Below, piece after piece: positions 23,300 to 35,300 of a stretch of DNA of 64,000 bases. Source of the stretch: Lotus japonicus (lineage: Eukaryota; Streptophyta; Magnoliopsida; Fabales; Fabaceae); assembly GCF_012489685.1 (NCBI RefSeq), contig NC_080041.1, positions 98,133,205 to 98,197,204 of the forward strand. The letters are read 5' to 3'. Both the position numbers and the translations under genes were made by a program. Every line of letters starts with the position of its first letter. Positions within the stretch are counted from its first letter, which is position 1. The notes beneath the pieces are model-generated. The model saw nothing but the letters and a program-made list of their open reading frames with translations. It was not told where the DNA came from and searched no databases.

Positions 23300-25700
23300 A
23301 AAGTCTTATATGTACAGGTAAATATTGGTTTTCATAAGCAACTAACATTAAAAAAAATCCCAGACCTACCACTTACAGTCACAGAATCGTGGCCTAACAC
23401 TTGAATCAAGAAAGAAGCACAGCACTTACATGTGCTAGATAGACTATTTGCAAACGACCATTAATTTATTTGACAAAAGCATCATGTTACAGCTCTCAGA
23501 GCACATAAAATCTCGAAATAACTTATATTTTAAGGTGGAAATTAAAACAATTTTAATTACTTTAATCAAGAACATGATTTTTTTTTAAAAGAGGAAGGCA
23601 ATCAAGAACATGATTACCAAAAGGTCAATATCTCAAGTTAAAAAAACTATGTTGAGAAAACTGGCCCGTAAATGTTCCAATTTTTTCTCATGTGGAAAAT
23701 ACCTGATCGATTTTACCTTAGACAAAATAGTAATCAATAACTTGTGATGATATCTTCTAATAAAGATATAATATATTTTTTACATCGAAAATATAAATTG
23801 TACCACTCAGAAGAAATAGACATTAAAGTCAATACATCAGTAGACACTAAAGTAAAAACAGTTAAGAAACCTCCTCCACCCAAACTGAATTAACGTAGGT
23901 AAATACGTTCATAACTAGGAAATCCAGGGTAAAATTTCTAGAAAGTCGAACAAAAGAAAGTGAAACAAAATATCTGTTTATTTTAAAGTGTTCTGATTTA
24001 TTTTTATGTATCATGTACTTAAAAACACAAAATATCTGTTTGTTTTTTTTTCTTCAACCAGATTCTTATGTCTAGGAGAAAGATTGTTTTTCATTACCCT
24101 AGATAAGTTGTTCTTCAAACTAAAAGTTGTACCTCTCATACCGGTTATCACTCCAAAATCTAAACACCTACTTTTGTCACAGTATTTGACGGCCGTGACA
24201 AAGTAAAAATTAGTAATTTTTTTTAATATATTTTTCACTTTGAGATGCTATTTTTTTTCTCTCACAAAAGTGAGTGTTTAGAGAGGTTTAACACTATTGA
24301 GTGGCCTATGAATCACTAGTGCTAAACAATTGTTCCACAACATGACTCCTTGACTGACACAACTTTAAAAATCAGCATTAATTTAGGTACCATCCTCGTA
24401 CATTCTCTCGACACCCAATATTTTACAATCTTTTACAAACATAAATGTGTAATGTATAGTTTATATTCCGCAATTTTAAATACGGTGTGTATTTGATTCT
24501 CACAAACATAAATGTCGTAGATACCCTCTAAAAAATACCATTTATGTTTCTGTTTAACTGTCCACAAAGAGGAGAAACACACATAATAAAGAGTGCAATT
24601 AATGATATTAATTTTCAGAAAATGATTATTTGTATTCCTATTTTACCCCTGGGATGCATTTTATCTTTTCTCATTTATTATTCCTACAATATTATTATTT
24701 AGAAAAACATTGTTTAATACTCTCTTAAAATGCTAAGTGGACAAATGTATAAAACAAATTTTATCTTCAAAGTGGAGAGTTGATTAGGAAGGGGTAGTAA
24801 TTGTGTGGGTGGGCTAAGTGTGTGTCTCCCAAGATTCTTTTCTAACCTCATTCTCAGCTGGAGTACTTTTTAAGTCTTCCACTAAGATAAAAGTTCCTAA
24901 TCTAAAATAAATCCAGCACAAAGTTAGGCCCACCTTTTGTTTGCCTTTATGATTTATCTTGCAGATTATAGCCCTTAAGCACTTAGACTCCAATTAACTG
25001 GTGACCTTAATCTTTAAAAAAGTTACAATTAGAAAAACCAAGTATTCAGTCTTTTATTTTCTTACTAACTGGGAAAGAAATAAAAATAAAAATAAAATCA
25101 GCTACCAGATATCATATCCTGTACTCAGGCCATTTAATTGGTTTATATTTATTCCGGAAATCAGCCAAATCAATAACCCTCACTACAGTCTAACTGGTCC
25201 AAGGAAAATATCAGCTAAGTATATTATAAAGATGACTTTTACAGATTGGCTTTTCCAATATTGCCATATTGTTGGCACGGACCCAAAATGACGTGTGGTC
25301 TAAAAATGTTACTTCCTCAATTTTACTTCTAATTATAAGATCCCATGAAGATAATTACGGTTAATAAAAAAATCATGAAATGAAGTTAATTAATTATTAG
25401 TTTTAAAAAATTATACAATTTTTTATTTATTCTTAATTAATACTAAGTAATGTTGAAGAAAATTAATTACTAGTGATAATCAAAATTTCGGAATTACAAA
25501 AATTTAATAAATGCAATGATATATTTAGAAATGAGTAATAAGTTTTTATAAAATTTCCAACTGGTTCTTATATAAAAGAACACTAAAATATTTATAAATT
25601 GTCTTATAATTAAGAATAACAAGAGTATAAACTATTGTAGACCCATCAGTCTATTCTATGTGGGACTTGTTATGTTTCAACATGCAATACTAATAGTGCT
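23300..25700. other. Intergenic, no feature recognised
   Basis: This is AT-rich sequence with only short chance frames on both strands. I see no conserved motif, terminal repeat or splice-consistent gene. Between 25360 and 25620 it is particularly A/T-rich. Confidence 0.4.
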
Positions 25701-25990
25701 GCTGCCTTATTTTTCCATTGCTTGAGCTATATGGAAAATGAGAAACAAAAAAGAACAAATAAGATCAACATATATACCAGCAAATTGGTAGTGGAAGTAG
25801 TGTGGCGCATGACCGTGGGGAGCGACACGATAATGGGGGGTGGGAGAGGGAGAGGGAGAGGTTAAGCAGGAGGGTAAAGGTGGCATATGAGGAATGAAGA
25901 GGCAGAATATATAGATTCTCTTAAGGGATGATGAGGGCCTCCAGAAGGGGGTGAGGCCGTGTGGAAGAGGACTTGGGAGGGGTCGAGGGT

Positions 25991-26058
25991 GAGGGTGACA
26001 ATGGTAGAGGAGGAGGGAGGAGGCGAGGGTGACAGTGGTAGAGGAGGAGGGAGGAGGC
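25991..26058. repeat. 34-bp tandem repeat in a purine-rich tract
   Basis: Two copies of a 34-bp unit beginning GAGGGTGACAATGGTAGAGG are adjacent (25991-26024 and 26025-26058). They lie in a strongly purine-biased stretch (about 25840-26280), which explains the long Pro/Ser-rich frames on the minus strand. Confidence 0.8.
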
Positions 26059-26279
26059 AACTCATAATGTTGGAGGAGGGTGATGGGTGATGGGAGATGA
26101 AGGAAGGTGAGGAGGAGGGGCGATGACAGAGGAAGAGAGAGGGGAGAGGCATCAGAGGAGGGTGATGGGGAGGGACAACAAAGCAAGGAGATACAGACAT
26201 AACATGGAGAGTGTGTGAAATGGTGAAAAGGAAGTTTGTGGAGAATGAGGAAGAGAGAGAGACTTATAAAGAAGTTGAG

Positions 26280-26638
26280 GTTGAGAAATTAATCTTCATT
26301 GGTGTTGGCTTGGCAGATGTTAACTTTCACGCCTGCAAACAGTATCTTACCCATGGGAATAACATTGGTAATATAGTCGGTGCTACGTACGTCGGCCAGT
26401 GAATGGAGCGTTGGCTCATAGCCACGGCTAATTGTTGGTGGTGGACGCTACGTTGGATATTGACTATAACGTCTGCCCAAATCGACGTTAATCAGATGTA
26501 TGCTGACGCTAAACTTACGTAGTTTTTTTTAAGGTTTGCGTCTTCTTAGCGTTGGTGAAGCTGACGCCAAAGTGCCAGTTTGCGTCGGTGTGAGGGCCGA
26601 CACTAATTTTTGACCTAAAATGACCATTTCTTGTAGTG
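26280..26638. mobile_element. Terminal region of a CACTA (En/Spm) element
   Basis: The stretch ends in TTTCTTGTAGTG (26627-26638), the inverse of the classic CACTACAAGAAA terminus. Before it are many short GACGCT/AGCGT/CGTCGG motifs in both directions, typical of CACTA subterminal repeats. I found no matching opposite terminus, so this looks like a truncated element. Confidence 0.65.
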
Positions 26639-26639
26639 G

Positions 26640-27650
26640 ATGGGGATTCATTAGAGGTTGACTCCTCTACTCGTACCCAAATATGGATCGTCACAAGTGG
26701 GGGAAAGTAGATGGGTCAGATATATGGTGTCGAGGACATGGTTGCTCGCTCCAGACCTATTTATAATGTCCACCCCTTAAACTAGAGCCACGACTACGAG
26801 CCTCACAATTGTCTAAGGTCTCTAGTTCGAAGGTTACCCTAGAGTTTCAGGAGACAATAACGAGGTTGGAGAGGGAGAATGATACACTTCGAGAACATAT
26901 GGAGCATGAGCAGGCTGCACTGTGAGAGCATATTGAGAACCAAAAGGCCTAGATATGGGCAAATATCAAGGCGATGAGTGCCCAATAGGATGAGTGGTTG
27001 TAAGAAATGAGTTCTAATTTCACATCCATGTTAAAGGTGATTGACCGCATCAAATGGATAATTAAAGTGTTGATATTGAGAGAATTGCTGCCACTATTTA
27101 GCCTACTCCATTTATGGCTACTTCATCTACTATTATTGAGCATATTTCAGATGTTGCTTCTCTTCGTCATACTCCAGCTACTCCTTCGCTCTGCTCTAAT
27201 ATCATCTGCATGCTACTTTGGGTCCTCTTCACATGTTGGTAATGATGGTTAAAATTCCTCATATCAAATTTATTGCAAGACTATGATGATGATGATGTAT
27301 GATCATTTATTTTTATAAATGTTAATTTTTTCTTGCTAAATGCCAATGGTCATTTTAGACAATTTAATCGTCAAAATTTATTGATGGAATTATCAACGAC
27401 TGTAATCATCAGTAAGGTATTGACGGTCAAGTCCGTCGGTAAGTTATGTATACTAATGTCCAACGATTTCGACTGTTAAAATTAAATGTTACTGACAACT
27501 TTTGAAAAGTCGTCTTGATAACTTTTATTGATGAATCCAATACCTATGACTTTTAGGTCTTCGAAAAATTAGCATTGCTGACATTTTTTCATAATTACCG
27601 ACAACTTTTTAACTATCAATAATCAGCGTTTTTCTTACCGTATACTCCGT
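26640..27650 (+). pseudogene. Decayed CACTA-type gene fragment and subterminal repeats
   Basis: Around 26830-27060, with several in-frame stops, the sequence encodes a coiled-coil-like stretch (ETITRLERENDTLREHMEHE and onward) of the sort found at the end of plant Ptta/En-Spm proteins. From about 27345 to 27650, motifs such as GACGGTCAAGTCCGTCGGTAA and repeated ACGACT/GTCGT look like the subterminal part of a second CACTA element. Both assignments are by resemblance only. Confidence 0.4.
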
Positions 27651-27998
27651 TTATTGGAAAGTTTTAGTAATTCAGTTCAATTAATTAAATTGGATATCAT
27701 ACAATAGCAATTACATTTTAATTTTACATCGCATGCACATGAAAAGTGTTTGAGTTTTTGAAACATGTTCTACAAAATTTGCAATATGTAATAGTAATAT
27801 TCATTGTCTGTAACCAAAAATATCTTCGTAATAATTATTACATCAACAATTATGGAATGAAATAGTTAAAAAAGACCTATGTTTGTAAAGTCACTTTTGA
27901 ACTTAAGACAAAACGTGCGCACTAAATGGTAAAAAACTACTAAAATCATCATGTGATTCTTCTTACCATACTAAAAATCCAATTTAGGTTTTGGATAG

Positions 27999-28456
27999 CG
28001 GGGCCATGTCGAGGCTAGGAAAAGTAGGCAATTGCCTAAGGCCCCAAAAATATTTTGTATGTATATACTATATAAGATATATTATAGAATTGATAGAGTA
28101 ATGAAACAATAAAAAATTATGCAACATTAATCGTAATATGGATAATGTAATGTGAGAACTTAAAAGTTCAACGTGGGATGTGCAACTTTGGTAGTTATTA
28201 GTAGTATTATTTTGTATTGACAAATTTACATTTTTCCGAAAAATTAATAAATAAAATAGTTGTTGTTTATACATTTTGAAAACTAAAAATATTAAATTGT
28301 GTCACTCATAACATTTAGATTTTTAATCACTTATATATATAATATAGTATTATATAAGTTTGCTCTTCACTCGTTATTTCTTCTCTAAAAAAAGATTTTT
28401 TTTTCATCACTTCAATATTTTCGCTTTAGGCCCCAAAACCTCTCTACACGGCCCTA
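27999..28456. mobile_element. hAT-like non-autonomous element (0.46 kb)
   Basis: TTGGATAG (27991-27998) is repeated at 28457-28464, an 8-bp target duplication (the next base, C, also matches). The ends CGGGGCCATGTCGAG and CTCTACACGGCCCTA are inverted with four mismatches in 15. The interior is AT-rich and non-coding. AGGCCCCAAAA occurs near both ends in inverse order. Confidence 0.7.
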
Positions 28457-28465
28457 TTGGATAGC

Positions 28466-29854
28466 CCATGGACGTTGCATTTTCTTTTTCTAAAGCCAAC
28501 AGGGTAGCATAGTGGTGAGTTTGGCCTCTCTGTCCCTATATATATATGACATGCTTGTGAACTGTATCAAATGTATTCATTTGGTAGTAGACTTTCCACA
28601 TCTATTTCCAAACAAAATTCTCTCCATTGCGCTCTGCTAGCTCCTCTCAAACAAGTTCCTTAAAGCAAAAGCATTACTCATGGAATGTTTTCTTCAACTT
28701 TCATCTCTACTCTTGTAAGTCCATGCAAGTAGCATAAGTGCTTTTATTTTTTCTTTAATTTTCTTTTCATCCCCAAATATAAACATACACTTAATATATA
28801 TCCCCAAAGAATAGGATTGTCTCGGGTACACCACCTGTTCGGCCAATTTTATTTTATTCTTTTTTGGGATGGGACTTTATTCTTTGTGGGATCGATACCC
28901 AGTGGCGGATCTTCTTGGGACATATATAGGACTATAGGAGGTTCTCAGCCCTCCTAAAATTTCTGCAACTTTTCATAATTTTTTTTTATCCAAATGGCAA
29001 ATCTGTTTTGGAGGTGCGCACACCAGAATGAGATGGGTATGCAATCAAATGAAGAAGGAAAAGTGAATAAAAATTGAAACTTTAAGGGAGATATATGAGA
29101 GTAAATAAAAATCAACTGGAGTTGCTAAGATACGGTTTCTTATTTTTTTCAGCATTGGAGCTTGCTCAGTTGGCAGGTTCAGTTTCTTAGCTACAGTGCA
29201 TGGTTGCTTCTGCAAGCAACTATGCTTTTTGGTTTCTTAAGTTAAAAAATGATATTTTCTTATTTTTCATTGTCATGTATTTTCTTTCGTCTTTATTTAT
29301 ATCATTCAATAAAATTGTTTTTGCTATAAAAAGCATAATGTACTTTTTTATTTTTGTTTAAAGTTAACATGCCGATATTTAAATTTAATTGTTTTAAATA
29401 TTAAGTAAAATTAAATTTAAATTAAATTCGTATTAATTCTAATTAAATTATTTTTAAGTTGAAGTATTGATTTAGTATTAAATGTTAAATCTAAATTGAG
29501 TGAAAAAAAATATTATTAATTTATGTTGTATGGTGGGACACAGGTAGGACCCTTCAATTAGTAATTTAAGAAACCATGGGTTGGAGCAAAATCTGCTTCA
29601 GTTTCTTAGGAGTTTCTTAAGTCTGATGTGGCAGTACGGGCCCACAGGAATAGTGCTGAATAGTGCTGAATAGTGTGTTAGGAAACCAGATAAGAATTTT
29701 GGGGTTGGAGTTGCTCTAAGAACTAAGAACTTATGGTTGAAGCAAAATTGCTTGAGAATTGCTTAAACACATGGCAATACGGGCCCACATAAATAGTGCT
29801 AAGAACTAAGAAATAAGAACTAGCATTGGAGATGCTCTGAAGAGTTTAATTTCT
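28466..29854. other. Intergenic with MITE-like fragments
   Basis: A TATA-like run (CTATATATATATG near 28536) precedes a short ATG frame at 28680, but I could not build a gene from it. From 29112 to 29840 there are fragments ending GGAGTTGCTCTAAG and GGAGATGCTCTGA. These resemble the ends of a common plant MITE (AGAGCATCTCCAATG in inverse), but the partners are degraded. GGGCCCAC-containing blocks occur twice (29636-29645 and 29779-29788 regions). Confidence 0.35.
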
Positions 29855-30010
29855 ATGCACTGACGGCGTAAAGTTTATTTACACCGTCAACAATCAGATT
29901 TTAAGGATGTGAGAAAATCTCTCTTTTTATTTAATTTTATTAATTGACGTGGCACATCCTTGAAATCTGATTGGTTGACAGTGTAAAAAAACTTTACACT
30001 GTCGGTGCAT
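29855..30010. mobile_element. Inverted-repeat MITE (about 155 bp)
   Basis: ATGCACTGACGGCGTAAAG at the left pairs with CTTTACACTGTCGGTGCAT at the right. Inner segments AATCAGATTTTAAGGATGTG and CACATCCTTGAAATCTGATT also pair. The element is an almost complete hairpin with a loop of about 40 bp. No target duplication beyond a possible dinucleotide is visible. Confidence 0.75.
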
Positions 30011-30967
30011 CATCCTTTTTCTCTTCTCAGAATATCAGATATTTTATTGAACCGGTTAAGACACCGGTTCATAATTCAATGATGAAACTATGGTTGAACT
30101 TTTGGTCAATTAAATAAATATTTTTAAATGCGTATATATAAAATTATATATATATATAATGAAATTAACACAATATGTCTCAGCGCGCCGCAAGGGAATC
30201 AATTTTTCAACCTTCAATATTTAAATTTTTAACTTTTATTTTAAGAACAAGGTGATGGATCTACATGCATAAATCATAATAATGTAAAAAAAAGCACATA
30301 AAAAGTACGAACCGGTTCAGGTAATTTTTGACCGGTTCTATTGAGTTTGGGTTGGTTCTAGAAAGTTCTCACTTATCCTGGTTATTTGATCGGGCCAAAT
30401 CAACCAAGATCCTGGTTCTCAGACATATCAGTCAGATTGGCCGTCCGGTTCGGTTCGGTCTTCTAACTCTAGTTATTAAACATACAATGCGATGTGATTT
30501 TTCAAAATCTAGCTATACACATAAATCCTAGCAAATGGATAAGGCACTTTGATCAATGGTACAAGTTTTTTTTTGTCGTTGAGGTACCAGGTTTCTATTC
30601 ATGTATATACTTTTGAAAAGAATCATTTTGGTCATGTATATGGTTGCTTGGTCATGGTATGGTCATCCTTCCTAAGAGATCTCTTACCACACATGAGGTT
30701 ACCCGTGAGAAGCTTTCATGTGAAATGAATCAAAAGATTCTAAATTCGAGCGAGCGTACTAGAAGCAATAGACATCTGCATTAATCATATTCAGTTAGTA
30801 TTGTGACTCGTGCAGAAATTTTTTTTTTCACAACATCAAAATTTTCAAAATTTCAATTATTTTGTAGGAATATTGTAGAAATACTCCATGCTCCTTTCAA
30901 AAATATTACACACTCCTTAACTAGAAAATAGTTTAAATAGCTCTTACCACATGCTAATTGAAAATAG
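30011..30967. other. Intergenic with ACCGGTT-rich repeat
   Basis: ACCGGTT or AACCGG recurs at 30050, 30070, 30310 and 30330, and CCGGTTCGGTTCGGTC lies near 30446. This looks like an old terminal-repeat element whose limits I cannot fix. No gene is seen. Confidence 0.35.
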
Positions 30968-30980
30968 TTTTTGTACAATA

Positions 30981-31097
30981 TTTTTTTTATAGGCAAATGT
31001 TAGCTGTTAATGATGTTAGTAAATTAGTCATTTCTTAGGGTTCAAACCCTGTACCCTTCACCTTTTATCCCATACTTGAGTTGACATTCGGGGACAA
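30981..31097 (-). mobile_element. SINE-like retroposed insertion with 13-bp target duplication
   Basis: TTTTTGTACAATA occurs on both sides (30968-30980 and 31098-31110). The insert starts with a T-run (a poly-A tail on the minus strand) and contains AGGGTTCAAACCCT, which resembles a Pol III B box. Length is 117 bp. A clear A box was not found, so it may be a truncated SINE. Confidence 0.55.
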
Positions 31098-31110
31098 TTT
31101 TTGTACAATA

Positions 31111-32391
31111 CTACTTCTGTCTCACAAAAAATGTTGTTTGATGTTGTGACATACATTTAAAAAAAAAACGCTGTGACATAAAAAGTAAGATGACGATTTT
31201 TATAGAAGAATGTTAGAAAAATAACCTTATTTAATTTTTCAAAAAAATATAGAACATAATGTAACAGGGATAGTATAAAGGTAGGATTTGTCTCTAGTTT
31301 GGTTTGGTGCCTCGGTGTGAGGTTGTAAGTCAGTTCATGCTCCTATTCAGCAGGATATAGTTAACTTCAACCCTCAAAGTACAGAAGATCACGTGTGCCT
31401 AAATACCCGTTCTCTCGTTACTTAACACTTTGTTACATCCACTTACACTATTGTGTTTGTGTGTGCCAAAACATTCACATTAACTCAATGTTATGTTCAT
31501 CACCACCACCACTCTCTTTTCTCATGATTCTCACTTCAACCCTTTTCAACCGACATGGAAATCTACCCTTTAACTAATTTTCTTTCTTTCTCATGGGAAC
31601 TTGAGTTTCTGAATTTTTAATTTTTATTGAATGAAGCTTGAGCACACATGAGAGCCATATGTAGCCCACACAAACAATGACATGTTGTTTCTGGTGAGAA
31701 GCTTTTCTGGGTAGCTTCTGAGTTTCAGAATTGATTCTGAAGAAAAGGAAGTCGATCAAAACATGCTATTAGTGTACATAAGGGCGTTTCACTAATTTGA
31801 ACTTTGGTATTGGTTTCTTTCTTTTCTAGCTCTTTTTTTAGTTTTGGAAATCATCAACTTGGCAGGATTATTGGTTTTTCTGCACAAAACTATTTCTGTT
31901 TTGGGTTTTGAATTTAATGCTGATTTTGTTCTGTTTGTGGCTTTTCACTTCTCAAAAATCGAATTTTTGAATTTGATAAAGGAAATTATTCCGTGAATCC
32001 AAAAGAATATTCTATATTCTATCATTTAATGCTGATTTTCTTTCTTTTCCTTGACAATGATGATCTCCTTGATCATGGGAAGTAAATGTGAGTGATTAAA
32101 GGGAAAAATTAGTTGTTGAGCTATGAAAACAATATGGAAGAAAATCAAACGTTTGAACTGAATTTTCCCTTTCAAGTTTTGTGCTAGTACTTCTTTAAGT
32201 ATTTTATGTTTAAGATTAATTGGGTTAAATTCTCTGGTTTCAGTTATCAAAATCCATAATGAAGCATTGAACTCCAAGAGGAAAAAAAGAGTCACGGCTA
32301 TTATTACCAGGTTTCTACTACTATTTCACCATCTCTATAAAGCTTGAAGAGCTTGATACAGTGGTGCACTGATCTTTCTGCCTGGAATAAT
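31111..32391 (+). promoter_or_regulatory. Upstream and leader region of the SPX-MFS gene
   Basis: Between the SINE-like insert and the ATG at 32392 there is no other gene. Pyrimidine-rich stretches near 31500-31600 and 31800-31840 could be leader exon or intron. I cannot place the transcription start. I did not find a clear copy of the P1BS motif (GNATATNC) known from phosphate-responsive promoters. Confidence 0.3.
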
Positions 32392-35300
32392 ATGGTTGGC
32401 TTCGGCAAGAAGTTGAGAGAATCACAAATTGAAGAATGGAAAGGGTAAGTTTATCTGAGCTTAAATCACATGTATCCTCGACTGAGGCAAGTACGTTTAA
32501 TTCACTGAGACCAGACATTCTTGAAGGTTTTTTTTCTTAGTTATATTTAGTGCCCTTCAGTATATTTCTTTTTATTTTCTTTTGTAATGTTCATGGAGTA
32601 TTCGATTTTTATACTTGATATGAGAAAATCAGGAAGACACATCCCTTCCACATGGTCCCAAATAAGAGAAAACGGGGAGAGAGAATACTTGACCCAATAG
32701 TCTATCATTATTGAAAAAGATGATGAAATGTTACTATGAGATTGTTATATATAGAGCCGCCGAATAGTTCTAATACTTACTATCTAGTATTGTTAACATA
32801 ATTCTTGAAGGGATTGACATTGCTGCTTCATTTATTGCATACATGTTTCTGAGTGACAATCTGGCTCTGCTACCCTTCAATTATAGATTTCATGCTTTTT
32901 CTTTTGTTAAGATTGGTCATAATATAATACTTGTACCAGATTGAGAAATGATTGTGTTGATTCAGGTAATGTATGCTTTAACTTTTTACAGATATTACAT
33001 CAACTATAAGTTAATGAAGAAGAAAGTCAAGAGATATACAGAACAAATAGAGTTTGGAGCTCAAAATCGTCACAATGTTCTCAGAGATTTCTCAATGCTT
33101 CTAGACAATCAGGTAATCTCATCTGAATTGAATACCTATTTCTAGTAATTTTTTCTGAATTGAAAGATAAACATCTATCATTGAAGATAAAAAAACTAGT
33201 ACATGAGAAAACCAAACCAGAACTGACACTACCCTTGAATAATACTTGAATGCATATATCCCCTTTTCTGATATTATCCTAGATTTGTCAATTTCCCTTG
33301 TATAGAATCTGTCAATCTGTACATTACTCTTTAGGACACTTCTTTTACAAGAATGCGTGGGAAGAGCCCGAGAGCGCTTTTGTATGTGTTTGGATAAAAG
33401 TTGAGTACTATAATCTAAATGAACTTTGTTTCTAATTCATCAGAAGAGTTCCTTCCCCTTTTTACCTACGTGCCAATGTTTGTTTGCCTTTTGGCCAATA
33501 GATATCCAAACATAGCCCTTTTTGACAAATCTCACTCAAAGTTTTCAAACTTTTGAGCTTAGAAGTGCTTTTAAGCATATTTGATCTAATAACAGCTAAT
33601 AAAATATAAGGCCTCTTTTCTTGCTCTTGAATTTCAGGTAGAAAAAATTGTCTTGTTTCTGCTTGTACAACAAGGAGTACTTTCACATAGGCTATCCAAT
33701 ATTGGACAAGAGCACCAAACTCTTCTACAGCAGCCAAATAATACAAACATATCTGAACTCCAACAAGCATATCGTGACGTTGGCCAAGATCTTTTAAGGG
33801 TCCTTCATTTTGTGGAAATGAATGCTATTGGTCTGAGAAAGATCTTAAAGAAGTTTGATAAACGGTTCGGCTACAAATTCACAGATTACTATATCAAGAC
33901 GCGCGCAAATCATCCTTATTCCCAGTTAAGGCAGGTTTTCAGGCATGTGGTAATGTCTCTAAATTCTAACCTTGTGTAATTTTTTTCTTCAAGTCATGTA
34001 TGTATCTTATTAAATGTTACAACACTAAAGTTACAAAAATGTAAGATTGTATCATGCAATAGCTTCTTTTTATATTGTTGGAAGCAATATCATGTAATTG
34101 CTTCTCTGCAGGGGATTGGTGCTGTAGTTGGAGTTTTAACTCACAATCTTGCAGACCTTCAGGATTTACAACAGTGTCAAGGAAGCTACATTTCTATATA
34201 TGACCAGCCTTCTTATGTTCATCAAGTTAGTTCTTGATTCAAATTTATATGCATAACAATGCTAACTCCCTCAAATTCTCCAACTGTTCTTGTGTTTGCT
34301 GTAAATAACAATTCGAGGGAAACAAAAAGGAAGCATAGAGTTTGTTTATGAAATTTTGGTTAATAATTATCAATGGGCTTTCACACCATAAGTGTTGAGA
34401 AGTCCCGACTAAAGATATGACCCAATAAATGTTTATAAAGGGTAGAACAACCGTCACCTCTAAGCTAGCTTTTGAGGTTGAGTCAGGCCTAAACCAAATT
34501 TGAAAATGGTATCAGAGCCTTTATGACCAAGTAGTCTAGAGTTGAATCCTTTTTTCCCCCATTGTTGTAATAAAAAGTTGAATTTCAACACATGGTAGGT
34601 TGGTCTGTGTGCATTGTCATGCTTCAAGGGGGCTCTTGCGTGAGGGGGCTGTCAGAAACATAATATGAAACCATTTATGTGTGCTTTATATCCAATAACT
34701 TAAGTTTTTGGGATAGTTGATTAATGAAATAAGCTTGTTTTATAATTCATAATATTAAAGATATTCTTGCAGCACTTGATGACAGTTTCATTCTGACTTA
34801 TCTTAAAGGATCCTGTTCTTGATTCTATCAAAGTAGCCGTAGGGAGATTATCAAATTCAACAAATTTCCTTCAGTTTCTGGGAAGAGGTGCTCTTATCAT
34901 GCAAGAGGAACTGCCAACTCCATCTGAAGATCATCTTCTTGATGAGAGATATCACTTCATGTCTCTTCTTTTGAACTTGGCAAACACATTTCTGTATATG
35001 GTCAACACTTACATTGTTGTGCCTACAGCAGACAACTACTCTTTGAACCTTGGAGCTGCAGCGAGCGTGTGCGGCGTGGTCATTGGTTCAATGGCTGTTG
35101 CGCAGGTGTTCTCTTCGGTTTACTTTAGTGCGTGGTCAAACCGATCATATCTTAGACCACTCATCTTCAGTAGCATTGTTCTTCTAGTTGGAAACATCAT
35201 GTATGCATTGGCTTATGATATGAACTCAATAGCAGTTCTTCTGGCAGGACGTCTTTTCTGTGGGTAAGCTATTTGTCTTACTCTAACTCCTCAATTTGAC

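Noticed and set aside
25707..26200. Long Pro/Ser-rich frames on the minus strand
   Set aside because: They come from a purine-rich, partly tandem-repeated tract; no domain, splice structure or start context supports a gene.
28498..28540. tRNA- or SINE-like A box (GGTAGCATAGTGGTGAG)
   Set aside because: No B box follows at a suitable distance and no cloverleaf can be formed.
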